Source: a virus. From it: 43,914 bases of DNA. Position numbers and translations under genes: made by a program. Where the stretch lies: positions 1 to 43,914 of IMG/VR virus record IMGVR_UViG_3300033978_000436. One strand, 5' to 3'. Of this stretch, positions 25,380-33,245 are shown one piece after another. The notes under the pieces were generated by a model that worked only from the letters and a program-made list of their open reading frames with translations, was not told the DNA's origin and made no database searches. Every line of letters starts with the position of its first letter. The first letter of the stretch is position 1.

Positions 25380-26324
25380 ATGTCTACAGTAGAAATGTCG
25401 GATACAGAAAACCAGTCGGTTGCGCAGACGGCCAACGAACTGCGTCAGACAATGGGCGCGGTTAAGTTATCATTCTCGTGGCTTGGAACGCAGCGAAAGC
25501 TTTCTGACGCGCAGACAAAGCAGGCTGCAGATACTTTTGACGCGGCTACAGATCTTGTTACCGCGTCCAAGCGCTTGATCGATACCAAGCATCCGGCGTA
25601 TCGCGCTGCCACAGCCATCAAGAGTCAGGCGTCTGCTTTCTGGCGCGGTATTACGTTGCCGTATCCGCAAGAGGGTACGCGGCTAATCAAGCAAGACGAC
25701 ATTGCGCGTTTTGAAGAAACGATGAGCGGCTACAAGGAACAGCTCGCAGCGGCTGTTTCCAACCTGCAGCTTGAATACGAGACGATCAAAAATGCTGCCC
25801 GCGAAAAGCTTGGTAGCCTGTATAACGCGAATGACTACCCGGCAACGCTAGAAGGCGTTTTTGATATCTCTTGGGAATATCCGCCGGTCGAGCCGCCGCG
25901 ATATCTTGTAGCCTTGAATCCCGGTGTATATCAGGCCGAGCAGGGTCGCGTACAGCAGCGTTTTGAGACGGCGGTCGCCATGGCCGAAAACGCGTTTGCG
26001 GAAACACTGCAAGAGTTGGTCAGCCACCTTATTGAGCGGCTAACCGACGAACCTGACGGCACAAAGAAAACATTCCGTGCCAGTGCTGTCGAAAACTTCA
26101 AAGAGTTTTACGACAATTTTCGCCGCATGAATGTGCGCTCAAACGCGCAGCTTGAGCAGCTGATTGAAAACGCAAACGCGCTTGTCGCTGGAGTCGACCC
26201 CAAGGAGTTGCGCAAAAACGAACAGCTGCAAACCCAGCTGCGCACACAGATGGGCGACCTAAAGAATTCGCTGGATAATTTGATCACCAATGCGCCTCGT
26301 CGGCGTGTTATGCCGATGGAGTAA
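25380..26324 (+). CDS. Large helical protein, resembling DUF3150-type partner of AAA+ proteins
   Basis: 314 residues; AAAGG ribosome site. Nearly all helix: KHPAYRAATAIKSQASAFWR, then GTRLIKQDDIARFEETMSGY, EYETIKNAAREKLGSLYNAN and RFETAVAMAENAFAETLQEL, plus a C-terminal coiled coil (KNEQLQTQLRTQM). The layout (a Lys-Pro-rich start, an AAA-adjacent position and a middle W-Y-P segment, ISWEYPPVEPPRY) is like the helical proteins accompanying MoxR/AAA ATPases, some annotated DUF3150. Its placement directly after the Ycf46-like AAA+ gene suggests a substrate or partner, by inference. Confidence 0.5.
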   Translation: MSTVEMSDTENQSVAQTANELRQTMGAVKLSFSWLGTQRKLSDAQTKQAADTFDAATDLVTASKRLIDTKHPAYRAATAIKSQASAFWRGITLPYPQEGTRLIKQDDIARFEETMSGYKEQLAAAVSNLQLEYETIKNAAREKLGSLYNANDYPATLEGVFDISWEYPPVEPPRYLVALNPGVYQAEQGRVQQRFETAVAMAENAFAETLQELVSHLIERLTDEPDGTKKTFRASAVENFKEFYDNFRRMNVRSNAQLEQLIENANALVAGVDPKELRKNEQLQTQLRTQMGDLKNSLDNLITNAPRRRVMPME

Positions 26325-26326
26325 GT

Positions 26327-27310
26327 ATGTTGTTAGTAGACATGGAGCCAAACTTAGAGGTAAAAGCAGCCGCGGTGACAGGAGAAGTCACGCCGGCTAA
26401 ACCCAGAAAGAAACGCGCATCTAAACACGACTTTAAAGACGGTTGCGGTCGCGTGTTTGCGCATCGACATATAAACGGCGGTGGTTGGGTTGCAGACACC
26501 GCAGTAGTAGACGATAGAGTCGAAGTAGACAAAATGGCGCAAGTGTATCATTTCGCCAAAATTACCGGCAACGTAAAAATCAAACACAGAGCGAAAGTTG
26601 GCGGAACAGCTGTGTTGCGCGATTCTGTGCAGATCTTAAACCGTGCAGAAATTTTCGGAACTGCGCGCATAGAAGAAGAAGTTGTTGTCTCAAATAACGC
26701 GTCTGTTTTCGGCGGAACAATCTGCGGAACGACGCAAATCAAAGAAAACGCGCAGATTCGAAATAAGCCGCTTATTCGTGACAGCGTGATTAGCGGATCA
26801 ACGTCGATCAACGGATACGCGTCGTTGTTTGAGGTAACGTGCGAAGAGAATGTATTTATCAGCGGAGCTGCATTTATCGCTCATTCTGGTTTGCGTGGTT
26901 ATATTTCTGTCGGCGGCGATGCACGAATAATGTATAGTCAGCTTCGGCACAGTATTTACTTGCGTAATGATGTACCAGAAGACGATCAACGCTTAAAAGT
27001 TTGTGAACACGCAACAATTTGTTCGTGTGAACATATTAACGGTTATATTGCATTTACTGGTCATTCAAACACAGTTAATTGCCATATTGCGCTTTTGGCG
27101 CCAAATAATATCCGGTTACAAACTGACGAGCAGGCATTTTTTGCCGGGCTGCGAATAAACACGCCGGCTATGTTTAACACGTATAACGTGCCGCCAAATG
27201 CGCGACCAGCTATGGGTAGTCAGCCTATGCAGCCGCTCAACAGACCAGTCGACATGTCGGTACTTTCTCCTCCGCGTCGTCTAATGTCCGCTAACGAGGC
27301 CCCGGTATGA
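26327..27310 (+). CDS. Hexapeptide-repeat (left-handed beta-helix) protein
   Basis: 327 residues; GGAG five bases before the ATG at 26327. A basic N-terminus (KPRKKRASKHDFKDG) precedes a long run of beta-helix turns: GWVADTAVVDDRVEVD, ITGNVKIKHRAKVGG, AEIFGTARIEEEVVV, ASVFGGTICGTTQIKENAQI, LIRDSVISGSTSING, ISVGGDARIMYSQLRHS. This is the pattern of left-handed beta-helix proteins such as the YdcK-like phage and bacterial proteins; no catalytic His of acyltransferases is evident. The C-terminus is Pro/Met-rich and probably flexible. A structural or adhesion role is likely. Confidence 0.7.
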   Translation: MLLVDMEPNLEVKAAAVTGEVTPAKPRKKRASKHDFKDGCGRVFAHRHINGGGWVADTAVVDDRVEVDKMAQVYHFAKITGNVKIKHRAKVGGTAVLRDSVQILNRAEIFGTARIEEEVVVSNNASVFGGTICGTTQIKENAQIRNKPLIRDSVISGSTSINGYASLFEVTCEENVFISGAAFIAHSGLRGYISVGGDARIMYSQLRHSIYLRNDVPEDDQRLKVCEHATICSCEHINGYIAFTGHSNTVNCHIALLAPNNIRLQTDEQAFFAGLRINTPAMFNTYNVPPNARPAMGSQPMQPLNRPVDMSVLSPPRRLMSANEAPV

Positions 27311-27570
27311 ACATCTTTATCCGACCAAACGGAAACGCACAATGTTTATATGGCGAAAATATCAATCTCGCCAAGTTGGGGCAACTGGATATCAAACGTG
27401 CAAGTCACGTAGAACCAAACGAAAACAAACCCGGTGAATGGATTGCAGACTTAGCCCCTGTGGGCGGTCCGCTTTTTGAGGGTTTTGATTCTCGTGCCGC
27501 GGCTCTTGCGGCGGAAGAAAAATGGCTCAACGCAAAAATGGCGCAGTTTAATATACATGTGGTGACGTAA
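27307..27570 (+). CDS. Conserved phage protein (RASHVEP family)
   Basis: 87 residues, ATGA overlap with the previous gene. INLAKLGQLDIKRASHVEPN followed by GEWIADLAPVGGPLFEGFDS and AAALAAEEKWLNA is a pattern I have seen in many phage genomes, role unknown. Its stop overlaps the start of the next gene. Confidence 0.7.
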   Translation: MNIFIRPNGNAQCLYGENINLAKLGQLDIKRASHVEPNENKPGEWIADLAPVGGPLFEGFDSRAAALAAEEKWLNAKMAQFNIHVVT

Positions 27571-27965
27571 TGCACCCTGTAACGTGGACTGTCGAAGATT
27601 CGTCGACCTCTAATCCGCTTGGGAAGTCAGGCGAATTTGAATTTGAAGTCGATTTTATTTTTGAGCCAGAAGAACAACAAGTTCGATATGACAGTGATCT
27701 TGGTGGTTATCCGGGTAGTCCCGCGCGCGCAATTGTCTCTGACGTTTGTTGCACGCACGTGTCTTTAACTGGCGAAGAACCAAGAGAACCCGAAAAGGTA
27801 GAAAATAAAAAACTGCAACAGTGGTTTTTTGATTGGCTAGAACAACATCCAAAAGAAGAGAACGCGTTGTGCTCGCGTGCACTTAAACTCAATGACCCGT
27901 CTAACGATGTGACAGACTGGGAAATAGAGGCTGAAGAGCGCGACCGCTTAGATGATTATTTTTAG
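27570..27965 (+). CDS. Acidic protein of unknown function
   Basis: 131 residues, start directly at the previous stop (TAATG). EFEFEVDFIFEPEEQQVRYD, then VCCTHVSLTGEEPREPEKVE and LQQWFFDWLEQHPKEEN suggest a small beta domain with a helical end. The end of the protein is strongly acidic (DWEIEAEERDRLDDYF). Not recognised. A terminator-like hairpin follows. Confidence 0.6.
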   Translation: MHPVTWTVEDSSTSNPLGKSGEFEFEVDFIFEPEEQQVRYDSDLGGYPGSPARAIVSDVCCTHVSLTGEEPREPEKVENKKLQQWFFDWLEQHPKEENALCSRALKLNDPSNDVTDWEIEAEERDRLDDYF

Positions 27966-27973
27966 TTTTGGAT

Positions 27974-28007
27974 ACCCCGCCGGTAGGATTGCCGGCAAAT
28001 TTGGGGT
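27974..28007 (+). terminator. Nested hairpin after the gene ending at 27965
   Basis: ACCCC (27974-27978) with GGGGT (28003-28007) and GCCGG (27979-27983) with CCGGC (27992-27996). The T-rich part lies inside rather than after the stem, so the terminator call is tentative. Confidence 0.4.
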
Positions 28008-28034
28008 TGCATAAAAATTCGAATCGGCTATACA
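28007..28034 (+). promoter_or_regulatory. Possible promoter for the secreted peptide gene
   Basis: TTGCAT (28007-28012) and TATACA (28029-28034) with a 16-base spacer, about 110 bases before the ATG at 28143. The -10 also lies in a CGGCTA/TAGCCG hairpin (28025-28044). Match to consensus is only fair. Confidence 0.35.
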
Positions 28035-28053
28035 CATGTAGCCGTGCAATACT

Positions 28054-28118
28054 GCGACGCACACTTGGTGGAACCAACGTGCGCCGCATTTGAAAAACGG
28101 ACGCGTGTCCGTTTTCAA
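28054..28118 (+). promoter_or_regulatory. Structured leader of the secreted peptide gene
   Basis: Two stems: a nested one at 28054-28087 (GCG/CGC, CGCAC/GTGCG, TTGGT/ACCAA around a GGA loop), and CGGAC/GTCCG extended by A/T pairs at 28089-28118. The second ends 16 bases before the AAAGGAG ribosome site. Could be a leader controlling translation or mRNA life. Confidence 0.5.
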
Positions 28119-28142
28119 TGTTCGGTGGTTTTAAAGGAGTTC

Positions 28143-28478
28143 ATGATGAAGTCTTTCTTTGCTGCTTTTGTTCTTTCTTTCGTCTCGTTCGTTTCGGCGG
28201 CCTCTGCCGGCGAGGGCCCGCAGAGCGTGCTCCAGCAGCCAACGGTTGCTGAGTCCGTTGCTGCGGCTCCGGCCTGTGAGACCGTCGTTGCGAGCCAGCC
28301 CGCCGTGGTTTGCGCTTCTGGCAACTGCCAGCGGCTCTACACCGCGGACACCAAGTCCACCGAGAGCTGTCGGAATCGGCTGTTCGGTGGTAAGGTGGTG
28401 AAGAAGGTAAGCCGTACGGTTGTTCGTCCGGTTCGTGAGCGCGCTCGCGACTGCGGCGGCAACTGCGCTTGCCGTTGA
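28143..28478 (+). CDS. Small secreted Cys-rich protein
   Basis: 111 residues from ATGATG at 28143 (AAAGGAG upstream). A Sec signal peptide is clear: MMKSFFAAFVLSFVSFVSAA, cut probably after ASA. The mature part holds Cys pairs (PACETVV, CASGNCQRLY, ESCRNRLFGG) and ends in CGGNCACR, with a basic KVVKKVSRTVVRPVRERARD. This composition (short Cys-rich secreted proteins with Val/Arg-rich middle) resembles small exported proteins of planctomycetes. Codons are GC-rich. An independent unit: its own leader and a strong terminator bound it. Function unknown; a cell-surface or host-interaction peptide is possible. Confidence 0.7.
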   Translation: MMKSFFAAFVLSFVSFVSAASAGEGPQSVLQQPTVAESVAAAPACETVVASQPAVVCASGNCQRLYTADTKSTESCRNRLFGGKVVKKVSRTVVRPVRERARDCGGNCACR

Positions 28479-28507
28479 ACATCTGACAGCATTTAGGCAG
28501 TACGCCA

Positions 28508-28546
28508 AGGAGGGCGTCGAGCTTGCTCGGCGCCCTCCTGCTTTTT
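28508..28546 (+). terminator. Rho-independent terminator
   Basis: AGGAGGGCGTCGAG (28508-28521) pairs with CTCGGCGCCCTCCT (28526-28539), 14 bp with one G-T pair and a CTTG loop, then GCTTTTT. A textbook terminator for the secreted peptide gene. Confidence 0.85.
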
Positions 28547-28559
28547 ACAAGGATACAGA

Positions 28560-28784
28560 ATGAAATACTACTGCGTGCGAATCAATGTGACGTCTACGGA
28601 AGAATATCTAGTTGCCGCTGAAGATATCAATGCAGCCAGTTTGATTGCCGGCGATCTTGACCCTAGAAACGCCAACGACGCCGACGCATTTATGACACGC
28701 GAATACCAAAATACGAGCACAGATATTTCCGAGGTTGACAGCGCTGTGTGGGAAGAAGAAAAACTCAATCGGGGGATCAAATAA
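28560..28784 (+). CDS. Small acidic protein of unknown function
   Basis: 74 residues. MKYYCVRINVTSTEEYLVAA is beta-rich and typical of small phage proteins with 'EDINAASLIA', where an opening strand is followed by a helix; the end is acidic. Not recognised. It shares its stop codon bases with the next start. Confidence 0.6.
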   Translation: MKYYCVRINVTSTEEYLVAAEDINAASLIAGDLDPRNANDADAFMTREYQNTSTDISEVDSAVWEEEKLNRGIK

Positions 28785-29293
28785 TGGGTATTGATATTTA
28801 TTTGGAATGGGACAACATGTCCGAAGAGGACCGGAAAGCGCAAGCTACCGGATTTTCGATCACATCTGGAAATGTTGGCTATTTGCGAGAAGCGTACCAC
28901 GGCGGGCCATACGCCACGCGTATCCTTGTGCGTGAAGCGTTTGAGGCCGACAACTGTAAAGCGCCTATTCCAGCCGCAATAATGCGCGAGCGGCTAACCA
29001 GCCTGACAGAACCTGATTACGGAGCTACCGGCGGACACAAGCTTGCCGCCGCGGTAGTTGAGCTACTCAGCAGTATGAACGGGCCAGACGACAATCACAC
29101 GTTTGTTCAAGCAGATACGACACGCCCGATGAGCGTAGAAGAAGCTGTACGCGAACGTATGCGCCGGTTATACCCCGACGCTACACCAGACTTTGTCAAC
29201 GAGGTTGTTGAGTCGTTTCGTGCGTTTGTCGCACTCGCAGAAGACAAGGAAAAAAAGACTGGCAAACCATGCACCGTGTTGGCGTCTTATTGA
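28784..29293 (+). CDS. Conserved protein (MGIDIYLxWD family)
   Basis: 169 residues from the ATG at 28784 with GGGGG upstream. GIDIYLEWDNMSEEDRKAQA, then GYLREAYHGGPYATRILVRE forms a pattern I recognise as conserved between phages and bacteria (Asp at residue 4 and an HGGPYAT segment), role unknown. The C-terminal helix (VNEVVESFRAFVALAEDKEK) is amphipathic. Confidence 0.65.
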   Translation: MGIDIYLEWDNMSEEDRKAQATGFSITSGNVGYLREAYHGGPYATRILVREAFEADNCKAPIPAAIMRERLTSLTEPDYGATGGHKLAAAVVELLSSMNGPDDNHTFVQADTTRPMSVEEAVRERMRRLYPDATPDFVNEVVESFRAFVALAEDKEKKTGKPCTVLASY

Positions 29294-29299
29294 GCAATC

Positions 29300-29749
29300 A
29301 TGGCAAAAACTAAAACAACAAAAACCCCGGTTGAGCAGATTAAAGATTTTTGCACTGTGCTTCATGCGTTTGGCGTTTCACGCGTTGAAGCTGAGTACTG
29401 CGGCAGCGGAGACTCCGGCGATTTTGACACGATAATGTACGACTTTAATGATACCTCTGCCGCAAATACATCGCAGATAAGAGACACGGGCGTGGCTCCG
29501 CACAATTCACCACTGCGAATGGTGCACAAGGACGGTCTCCTAGAAAAATTAAATAACCCCGGCGGAGACATCATTACAAAAAAAAAGTTAGATGTGTTCG
29601 AAAATAACTTGTTTCATTTGCTGCCCGGTGGTTGGGAAATAGATTCCGGTAGTTTTGGCAGCATTGTCGTCGACGTGGCAAGGAAGACAATTCACGTCCA
29701 TCACAACGAACGAATCGAAGAAGTAAATTCAACAACATATGATTTCTAA
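29300..29749 (+). CDS. DUF6878-like protein
   Basis: 149 residues. FGVSRVEAEYCGSGDSGDFD resembles the GVTRVEVEYDGSGDSG pattern of DUF6878, and LLPGGWEIDSGSFGSIVVDV plus VHHNERIEEVNS continue it. The family is small, role unknown, common in proteobacterial and phage genomes. A basic N-terminus (MAKTKTTKTP) precedes it. The next gene starts at its stop codon. Confidence 0.65.
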   Translation: MAKTKTTKTPVEQIKDFCTVLHAFGVSRVEAEYCGSGDSGDFDTIMYDFNDTSAANTSQIRDTGVAPHNSPLRMVHKDGLLEKLNNPGGDIITKKKLDVFENNLFHLLPGGWEIDSGSFGSIVVDVARKTIHVHHNERIEEVNSTTYDF

Positions 29750-29994
29750 TGCCACGTAAATTTTCGCCTGACCTGCATTGCGCTACGGTCACAGTTCTTG
29801 AGTTTATTCGCGTTGCGGTAACGCATTTTCCGAAAACAACGGACAAGATCCTTACACATATGGATCTATCCGACGAGGGTTTTGACGAAGAAATCGACGT
29901 GCTCGAAAACATGCTGGCGGCCGCTGACGAGAAGGACAAAAAGCACGAACGAATTGTGCCGCGGCTGGCAGAGCAAAAAGAGGACGAAGATTAA
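29749..29994 (+). CDS. Small acidic protein of unknown function
   Basis: 81 residues, TAATG overlap. ATVTVLEFIRVAVTHFPKTT then KILTHMDLSDEGFDEEIDVL, ending in charged residues. Predicted helical. Not recognised. Confidence 0.6.
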   Translation: MPRKFSPDLHCATVTVLEFIRVAVTHFPKTTDKILTHMDLSDEGFDEEIDVLENMLAAADEKDKKHERIVPRLAEQKEDED

Positions 29995-30014
29995 ACAAGA
30001 AAGACAACACAACC

Positions 30015-30290
30015 ATGACACCCGGAACACAGTATCGCGTAATCAAGCCTGATGCTCGATTGCAGTGGTGGAAGCCTTGTGGGCCCAACTGTCAGCAGGG
30101 CGCAAGCCTAAAGCTGGCCGTCGGCGACATCATTACATACGAACGTAACGCGTATGGCGGCGGGAGCGACGACGTTAATTACGACTACTTCAGCAAAGAC
30201 GGCAAGTGCGGCGCGTTCTGGCCTAACAACTGGGGCTCGTGCGACAAGAGTTTCTTTGAGCCCGTAGATGAACCTGTCGGTGCCGCATGA
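30015..30290 (+). CDS. Small Trp/Gly-rich protein of unknown function
   Basis: 91 residues. LQWWKPCGPNCQQGASLKLA, NAYGGGSDDVNYDYFS and CGAFWPNNWGSCDKSFFEPV give four cysteines in a compact, mainly beta-looking protein; SH3-like is possible. The weak Shine-Dalgarno region (AAGAAAGAC) leaves the start plausible. ATGA overlap with the next gene. Confidence 0.6.
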   Translation: MTPGTQYRVIKPDARLQWWKPCGPNCQQGASLKLAVGDIITYERNAYGGGSDDVNYDYFSKDGKCGAFWPNNWGSCDKSFFEPVDEPVGAA

Positions 30291-30496
30291 CTATAGACGA
30301 CGCAATTAGAAACCTAGAGTCGGCCAAACGCGGCGGCACAAAAAGCATCATCCTTGCGTGGTGGTCAGCCGATATGTTTGACCGAGAAGATAACGACGAA
30401 TGGGAACACGCCACCGAAGTCGTTGAGGACAAAATGGATTGGTCAGCTGCGCACAGCGATTTACATCAAGTTCTTGACCTTTACACAAACGAATAA
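30287..30496 (+). CDS. Small protein of unknown function
   Basis: 69 residues. IDDAIRNLESAKRGGTKSII then WWSADMFDREDNDEWEHATE suggests a helical, acidic protein, with AHSDLHQVLDLYTN at the end. Resembles short phage proteins with 'L..ak..G.k.I.L.ww..d.F...D..eW', role unknown. TAATG overlap with the next gene. Confidence 0.6.
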   Translation: MTIDDAIRNLESAKRGGTKSIILAWWSADMFDREDNDEWEHATEVVEDKMDWSAAHSDLHQVLDLYTNE

Positions 30497-30966
30497 TGAA
30501 CGTGCACAAACAACTGTGCACACCAACTGGCGTGCAAGAAGCGGCTAAAGAATGGTGGGATTGCAACGTCTCCACAGAAATAGCAGAAAAGCTCAGCGCA
30601 AAGTACGTAAAACAGCGCAAAAAACCGATGGAAGCAAGTATTAAAACCGGCAGCACAAATAGCGCGTTGGCCGGCGGCCACCTTGTTTGGCTTAAAAATA
30701 TGTTAAACGAAGCCGGTTTATTGCCGGTGTCGGGCTCGCCGCCGCCGGACGATAAAGCTGTTGCCGTGACAGCTGTTTTGCACGTTGGTTTTATTACGCT
30801 TGCTGAAACCGAAAAGATGATTGAGCGACTTCAAAACGAAGAACAGCTTGAAGAAACAAACGCGCCGGCCAGATCAAAGATATTTAAAACAGCACAAAAA
30901 CAAACAATCACACCGATTGATGCAACGGCTAGCATAGTGACGCACAGTACGCAAGAAGACAAATAA
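30496..30966 (+). CDS. Protein of unknown function
   Basis: 156 residues. AAKEWWDCNVSTEIAEKLSA and LAGGHLVWLKNMLNEAGLLP form a helical body, followed by a Pro-rich turn (SGSPPPDDKA) and a basic C-terminal tail. Not recognised. Confidence 0.6.
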   Translation: MNVHKQLCTPTGVQEAAKEWWDCNVSTEIAEKLSAKYVKQRKKPMEASIKTGSTNSALAGGHLVWLKNMLNEAGLLPVSGSPPPDDKAVAVTAVLHVGFITLAETEKMIERLQNEEQLEETNAPARSKIFKTAQKQTITPIDATASIVTHSTQEDK

Positions 30967-30976
30967 AGGACGAATA

Positions 30977-31360
30977 ATGGCACACCCATATCACCACGCA
31001 CTGTCGTCAGTACGCAAGTGGGGCGGCTGCGTAGAAGACTACCAGCCAATCCACGACTGGTTCGATGAGTCCAAAGCGCACATGGCTGATTTCAGACACA
31101 GGGCGCTCAGGCATCATTCCGAAGGGATTTTCTTATCAGAAAAAATCTTTGGCAAAACAATCACAAATAGCGACGGCCGCGTTGTGCCCGTCCGGTACGT
31201 TGGCGAGCAACACGTAAACGAAGACCTTGGTCGAATTCCGTCAGTCGCGGACTGGCTGCGCTGCATTCGTCCTAGCGACGACGCCGCGTGGATGTTTGGT
31301 CGCGGTAAAAACCTAGAGAAGGAGTTAGCTGATGCCGATTTGTCGGTTCAAAGCGTCTGA
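30977..31360 (+). CDS. DUF6915-like protein
   Basis: 127 residues; AAAGGA ribosome site. HPYHHALSSVRKWGGCVEDY, IHDWFDESKAHMADFRHRAL, SEGIFLSEKIFGKTITNSDG and VRYVGEQHVNEDLGRIPSVA follow DUF6915 almost throughout. His-rich and Asp-rich patches at the start suggest a metal site, unproven. Conserved from bacteria to phages; role unknown. It overlaps the next gene by 29 bases. Confidence 0.8.
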   Translation: MAHPYHHALSSVRKWGGCVEDYQPIHDWFDESKAHMADFRHRALRHHSEGIFLSEKIFGKTITNSDGRVVPVRYVGEQHVNEDLGRIPSVADWLRCIRPSDDAAWMFGRGKNLEKELADADLSVQSV

Positions 31361-31796
31361 GCTAAAGCGCTGCATTAATCACGCCCGCGCATCGACAGAA
31401 TGGGAAATGGGTTACGAAAATATGACTGACGAGCAGTTAGCAGAAGTTGGTTTACCGCCAATAGCGAATCGCACGCCAGTCGGCCCGTGTCTTTTATTTG
31501 TGCACGATAGCGGTGTGTACCTGATGAGCAACGGTATTCCGCGAGACTTAGATGAAAGCGAACGGCGAGAAAAGTCATACGCTGTATACGCCGAAGATTG
31601 TAACCCGATACACAACGAAGACTGCTGGGAAACTAGCCGCGCATTAGTTGGCGGCGACGACTTTGTGGAAACAATTCCGATTCCTAAAAGCTGGCTAGAT
31701 GCCTGCGATCAGTTTGAAACGTTTGAAATTAAGATTGACAACGCCGTCATAGATTGCGGCTTTGCTGACCCCATCCTTTCTTCTCCAACTAATTAA
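31332..31796 (+). CDS. DUF3085-like protein
   Basis: 154 residues. CLLFVHDSGVYLMSNGIPRD is the signature of DUF3085 (L-x-V-x-D-x-GVYLMSNG), and PIHNEDCWETSRALVGGDDF, VETIPIPKSWLDACDQFETF continue the pattern. Role unknown. It overlaps the DUF6915-like gene, so the two are likely translated together. Confidence 0.75.
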   Translation: MPICRFKASELKRCINHARASTEWEMGYENMTDEQLAEVGLPPIANRTPVGPCLLFVHDSGVYLMSNGIPRDLDESERREKSYAVYAEDCNPIHNEDCWETSRALVGGDDFVETIPIPKSWLDACDQFETFEIKIDNAVIDCGFADPILSSPTN

Positions 31797-31797
31797 C

Positions 31798-33225
31798 ATG
31801 AAGTCCAAAATTTCCAAGGCTCACCGCGCAATTGTACGAAACACGCTTGATCGCTGGGTGCAGAACTTAACAGACGGAACGCCTGACGTTCATAAAGCTG
31901 AAGAATATCTTCGCGCTGGTTACAACAACGGTATTGGCTCGTTTCGCCGAGACAAATACAAGAAAATGGACGTGGATTTTCATGTAGTCCCGTCACCTAT
32001 TGCATTTATGATTGCCGTAACTGTAGCGCGTGGGCGTATGAGCAAACGGGCAGGAAAAGATCTGTGTCACGAGCTGGGCATTGAGTCCGGGTTTCTACGA
32101 GATATTCACCGAGACTCGTTGCTGAAGTGGAACCCGGAGACTAGCCGTTGGCGGCAAGAAGCAAACAACGAATTTACGCGTACGTGGCTCAGGGCTATTC
32201 GAGAAGAATATTTGTCTGACGAACAATTGGTAGCGTCGGTCAATGGCGTAGCGCGACGATGGTGGCGAAATAGCAACCGGGATGACAATCTTGTGCAGAT
32301 GATGTACCGCACAAATGACCTAGCGCAGGTTATACCAATACTGCACTCGCTTCTTAATGACTCTCTTGGCTTAGAGAAAGTAAATCAGACTGCGCGATCG
32401 TGGGACGGTCGTCAGACTACTTTCCAACGTTCCAAGGCAGAAAGTCGCCGCAACGAGCTAGTTAATAAAATCATCTGGGACAGCGGTACGACCAGAGGAT
32501 CGCTTGGAGAGTTGCGGCGCGCTGTCGATATAAACGATCTTATGCGGGCGGACACAAGCGATAACGTAAATCCGTGGTTAGGTTCAGTGCCGAAAGCTGT
32601 TGACGCAGAAATCCTCTGCAAAATTCTAAAGATTGACGACGCTGAAATGACGTGGGAGCATGAAGTGTTTCATCACTGCACAGCTTTTGCAGCGTTTCAG
32701 CGGTCGTGCATTGTTTTATCCGCGCGTCCGCAACTCAGCATGAACGAAGAAGGTAATTTGCATAATACAACTGGCCCGGCTGTGTCGTGGGCTGATGGCA
32801 CACAGCTCTGGTACAACGACGGTCACTACCTCAACGAATGCGGCAAGCGTATTGTCGCTGAACCACATAAGCTGTCGACGGCGCATATTCTTGAGATTAA
32901 CAACGAAGAAACACGCCGAGTTGCCATTGAAAAGTTTGGATGGGATCGTTTTATCGCAGAAGCTGATTGTCCAGTTATTGATCGCCGTGTAAATGACATT
33001 GATAACACAATCGAAATGCTGGTCGGCCCACCCCGCGCTGATGAGGGTCGCGCCCGTCAAAACCGAATGGTTCTGTTCTGTCGGTCAACCGGTCGCCGTT
33101 ACTTTTTAGGCGTACCGCGAAACGTTGAATCGTGCGAGGCGGCTCAGACGTGGATGTCTGATTCTGGTAGCAACCCGCTTATTCCCTATTCGGCCATGCC
33201 AATGCGGCTGGTCGGAGCATCGTGA
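31798..33225 (+). CDS. DUF6745-like protein
   Basis: 475 residues from the ATG at 31798 (the frame is open upstream, but this start follows the previous stop directly). The C-terminal half has NEEGNLHNTTGPAVSWADGT, LWYNDGHYLNECGKRIV, and a tail HILEINNEETRRVAIEKFGW that match the DUF6745 pattern (L-H-x-x-x-GPA-x-x-W-x-DG, then a rearranged repeat and RVMIERYG). GRRYFLGVPRNVESC near the end also fits. The N-terminal 230 residues are helical and unrecognised. In other genomes a partner protein follows it directly; the gene at 33246 fits that role. Confidence 0.72.
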   Translation: MKSKISKAHRAIVRNTLDRWVQNLTDGTPDVHKAEEYLRAGYNNGIGSFRRDKYKKMDVDFHVVPSPIAFMIAVTVARGRMSKRAGKDLCHELGIESGFLRDIHRDSLLKWNPETSRWRQEANNEFTRTWLRAIREEYLSDEQLVASVNGVARRWWRNSNRDDNLVQMMYRTNDLAQVIPILHSLLNDSLGLEKVNQTARSWDGRQTTFQRSKAESRRNELVNKIIWDSGTTRGSLGELRRAVDINDLMRADTSDNVNPWLGSVPKAVDAEILCKILKIDDAEMTWEHEVFHHCTAFAAFQRSCIVLSARPQLSMNEEGNLHNTTGPAVSWADGTQLWYNDGHYLNECGKRIVAEPHKLSTAHILEINNEETRRVAIEKFGWDRFIAEADCPVIDRRVNDIDNTIEMLVGPPRADEGRARQNRMVLFCRSTGRRYFLGVPRNVESCEAAQTWMSDSGSNPLIPYSAMPMRLVGAS

Positions 33226-33245
33226 TTTTCACAGGAGTTTTAGAC

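Noticed and set aside
25309-25392. 27-codon leader ORF across the hairpin at 25321
   Set aside because: Begins at an ATG after the AAA+ gene and overlaps the next start, but has no ribosome site and mostly encodes the hairpin; too weak to list as a gene.
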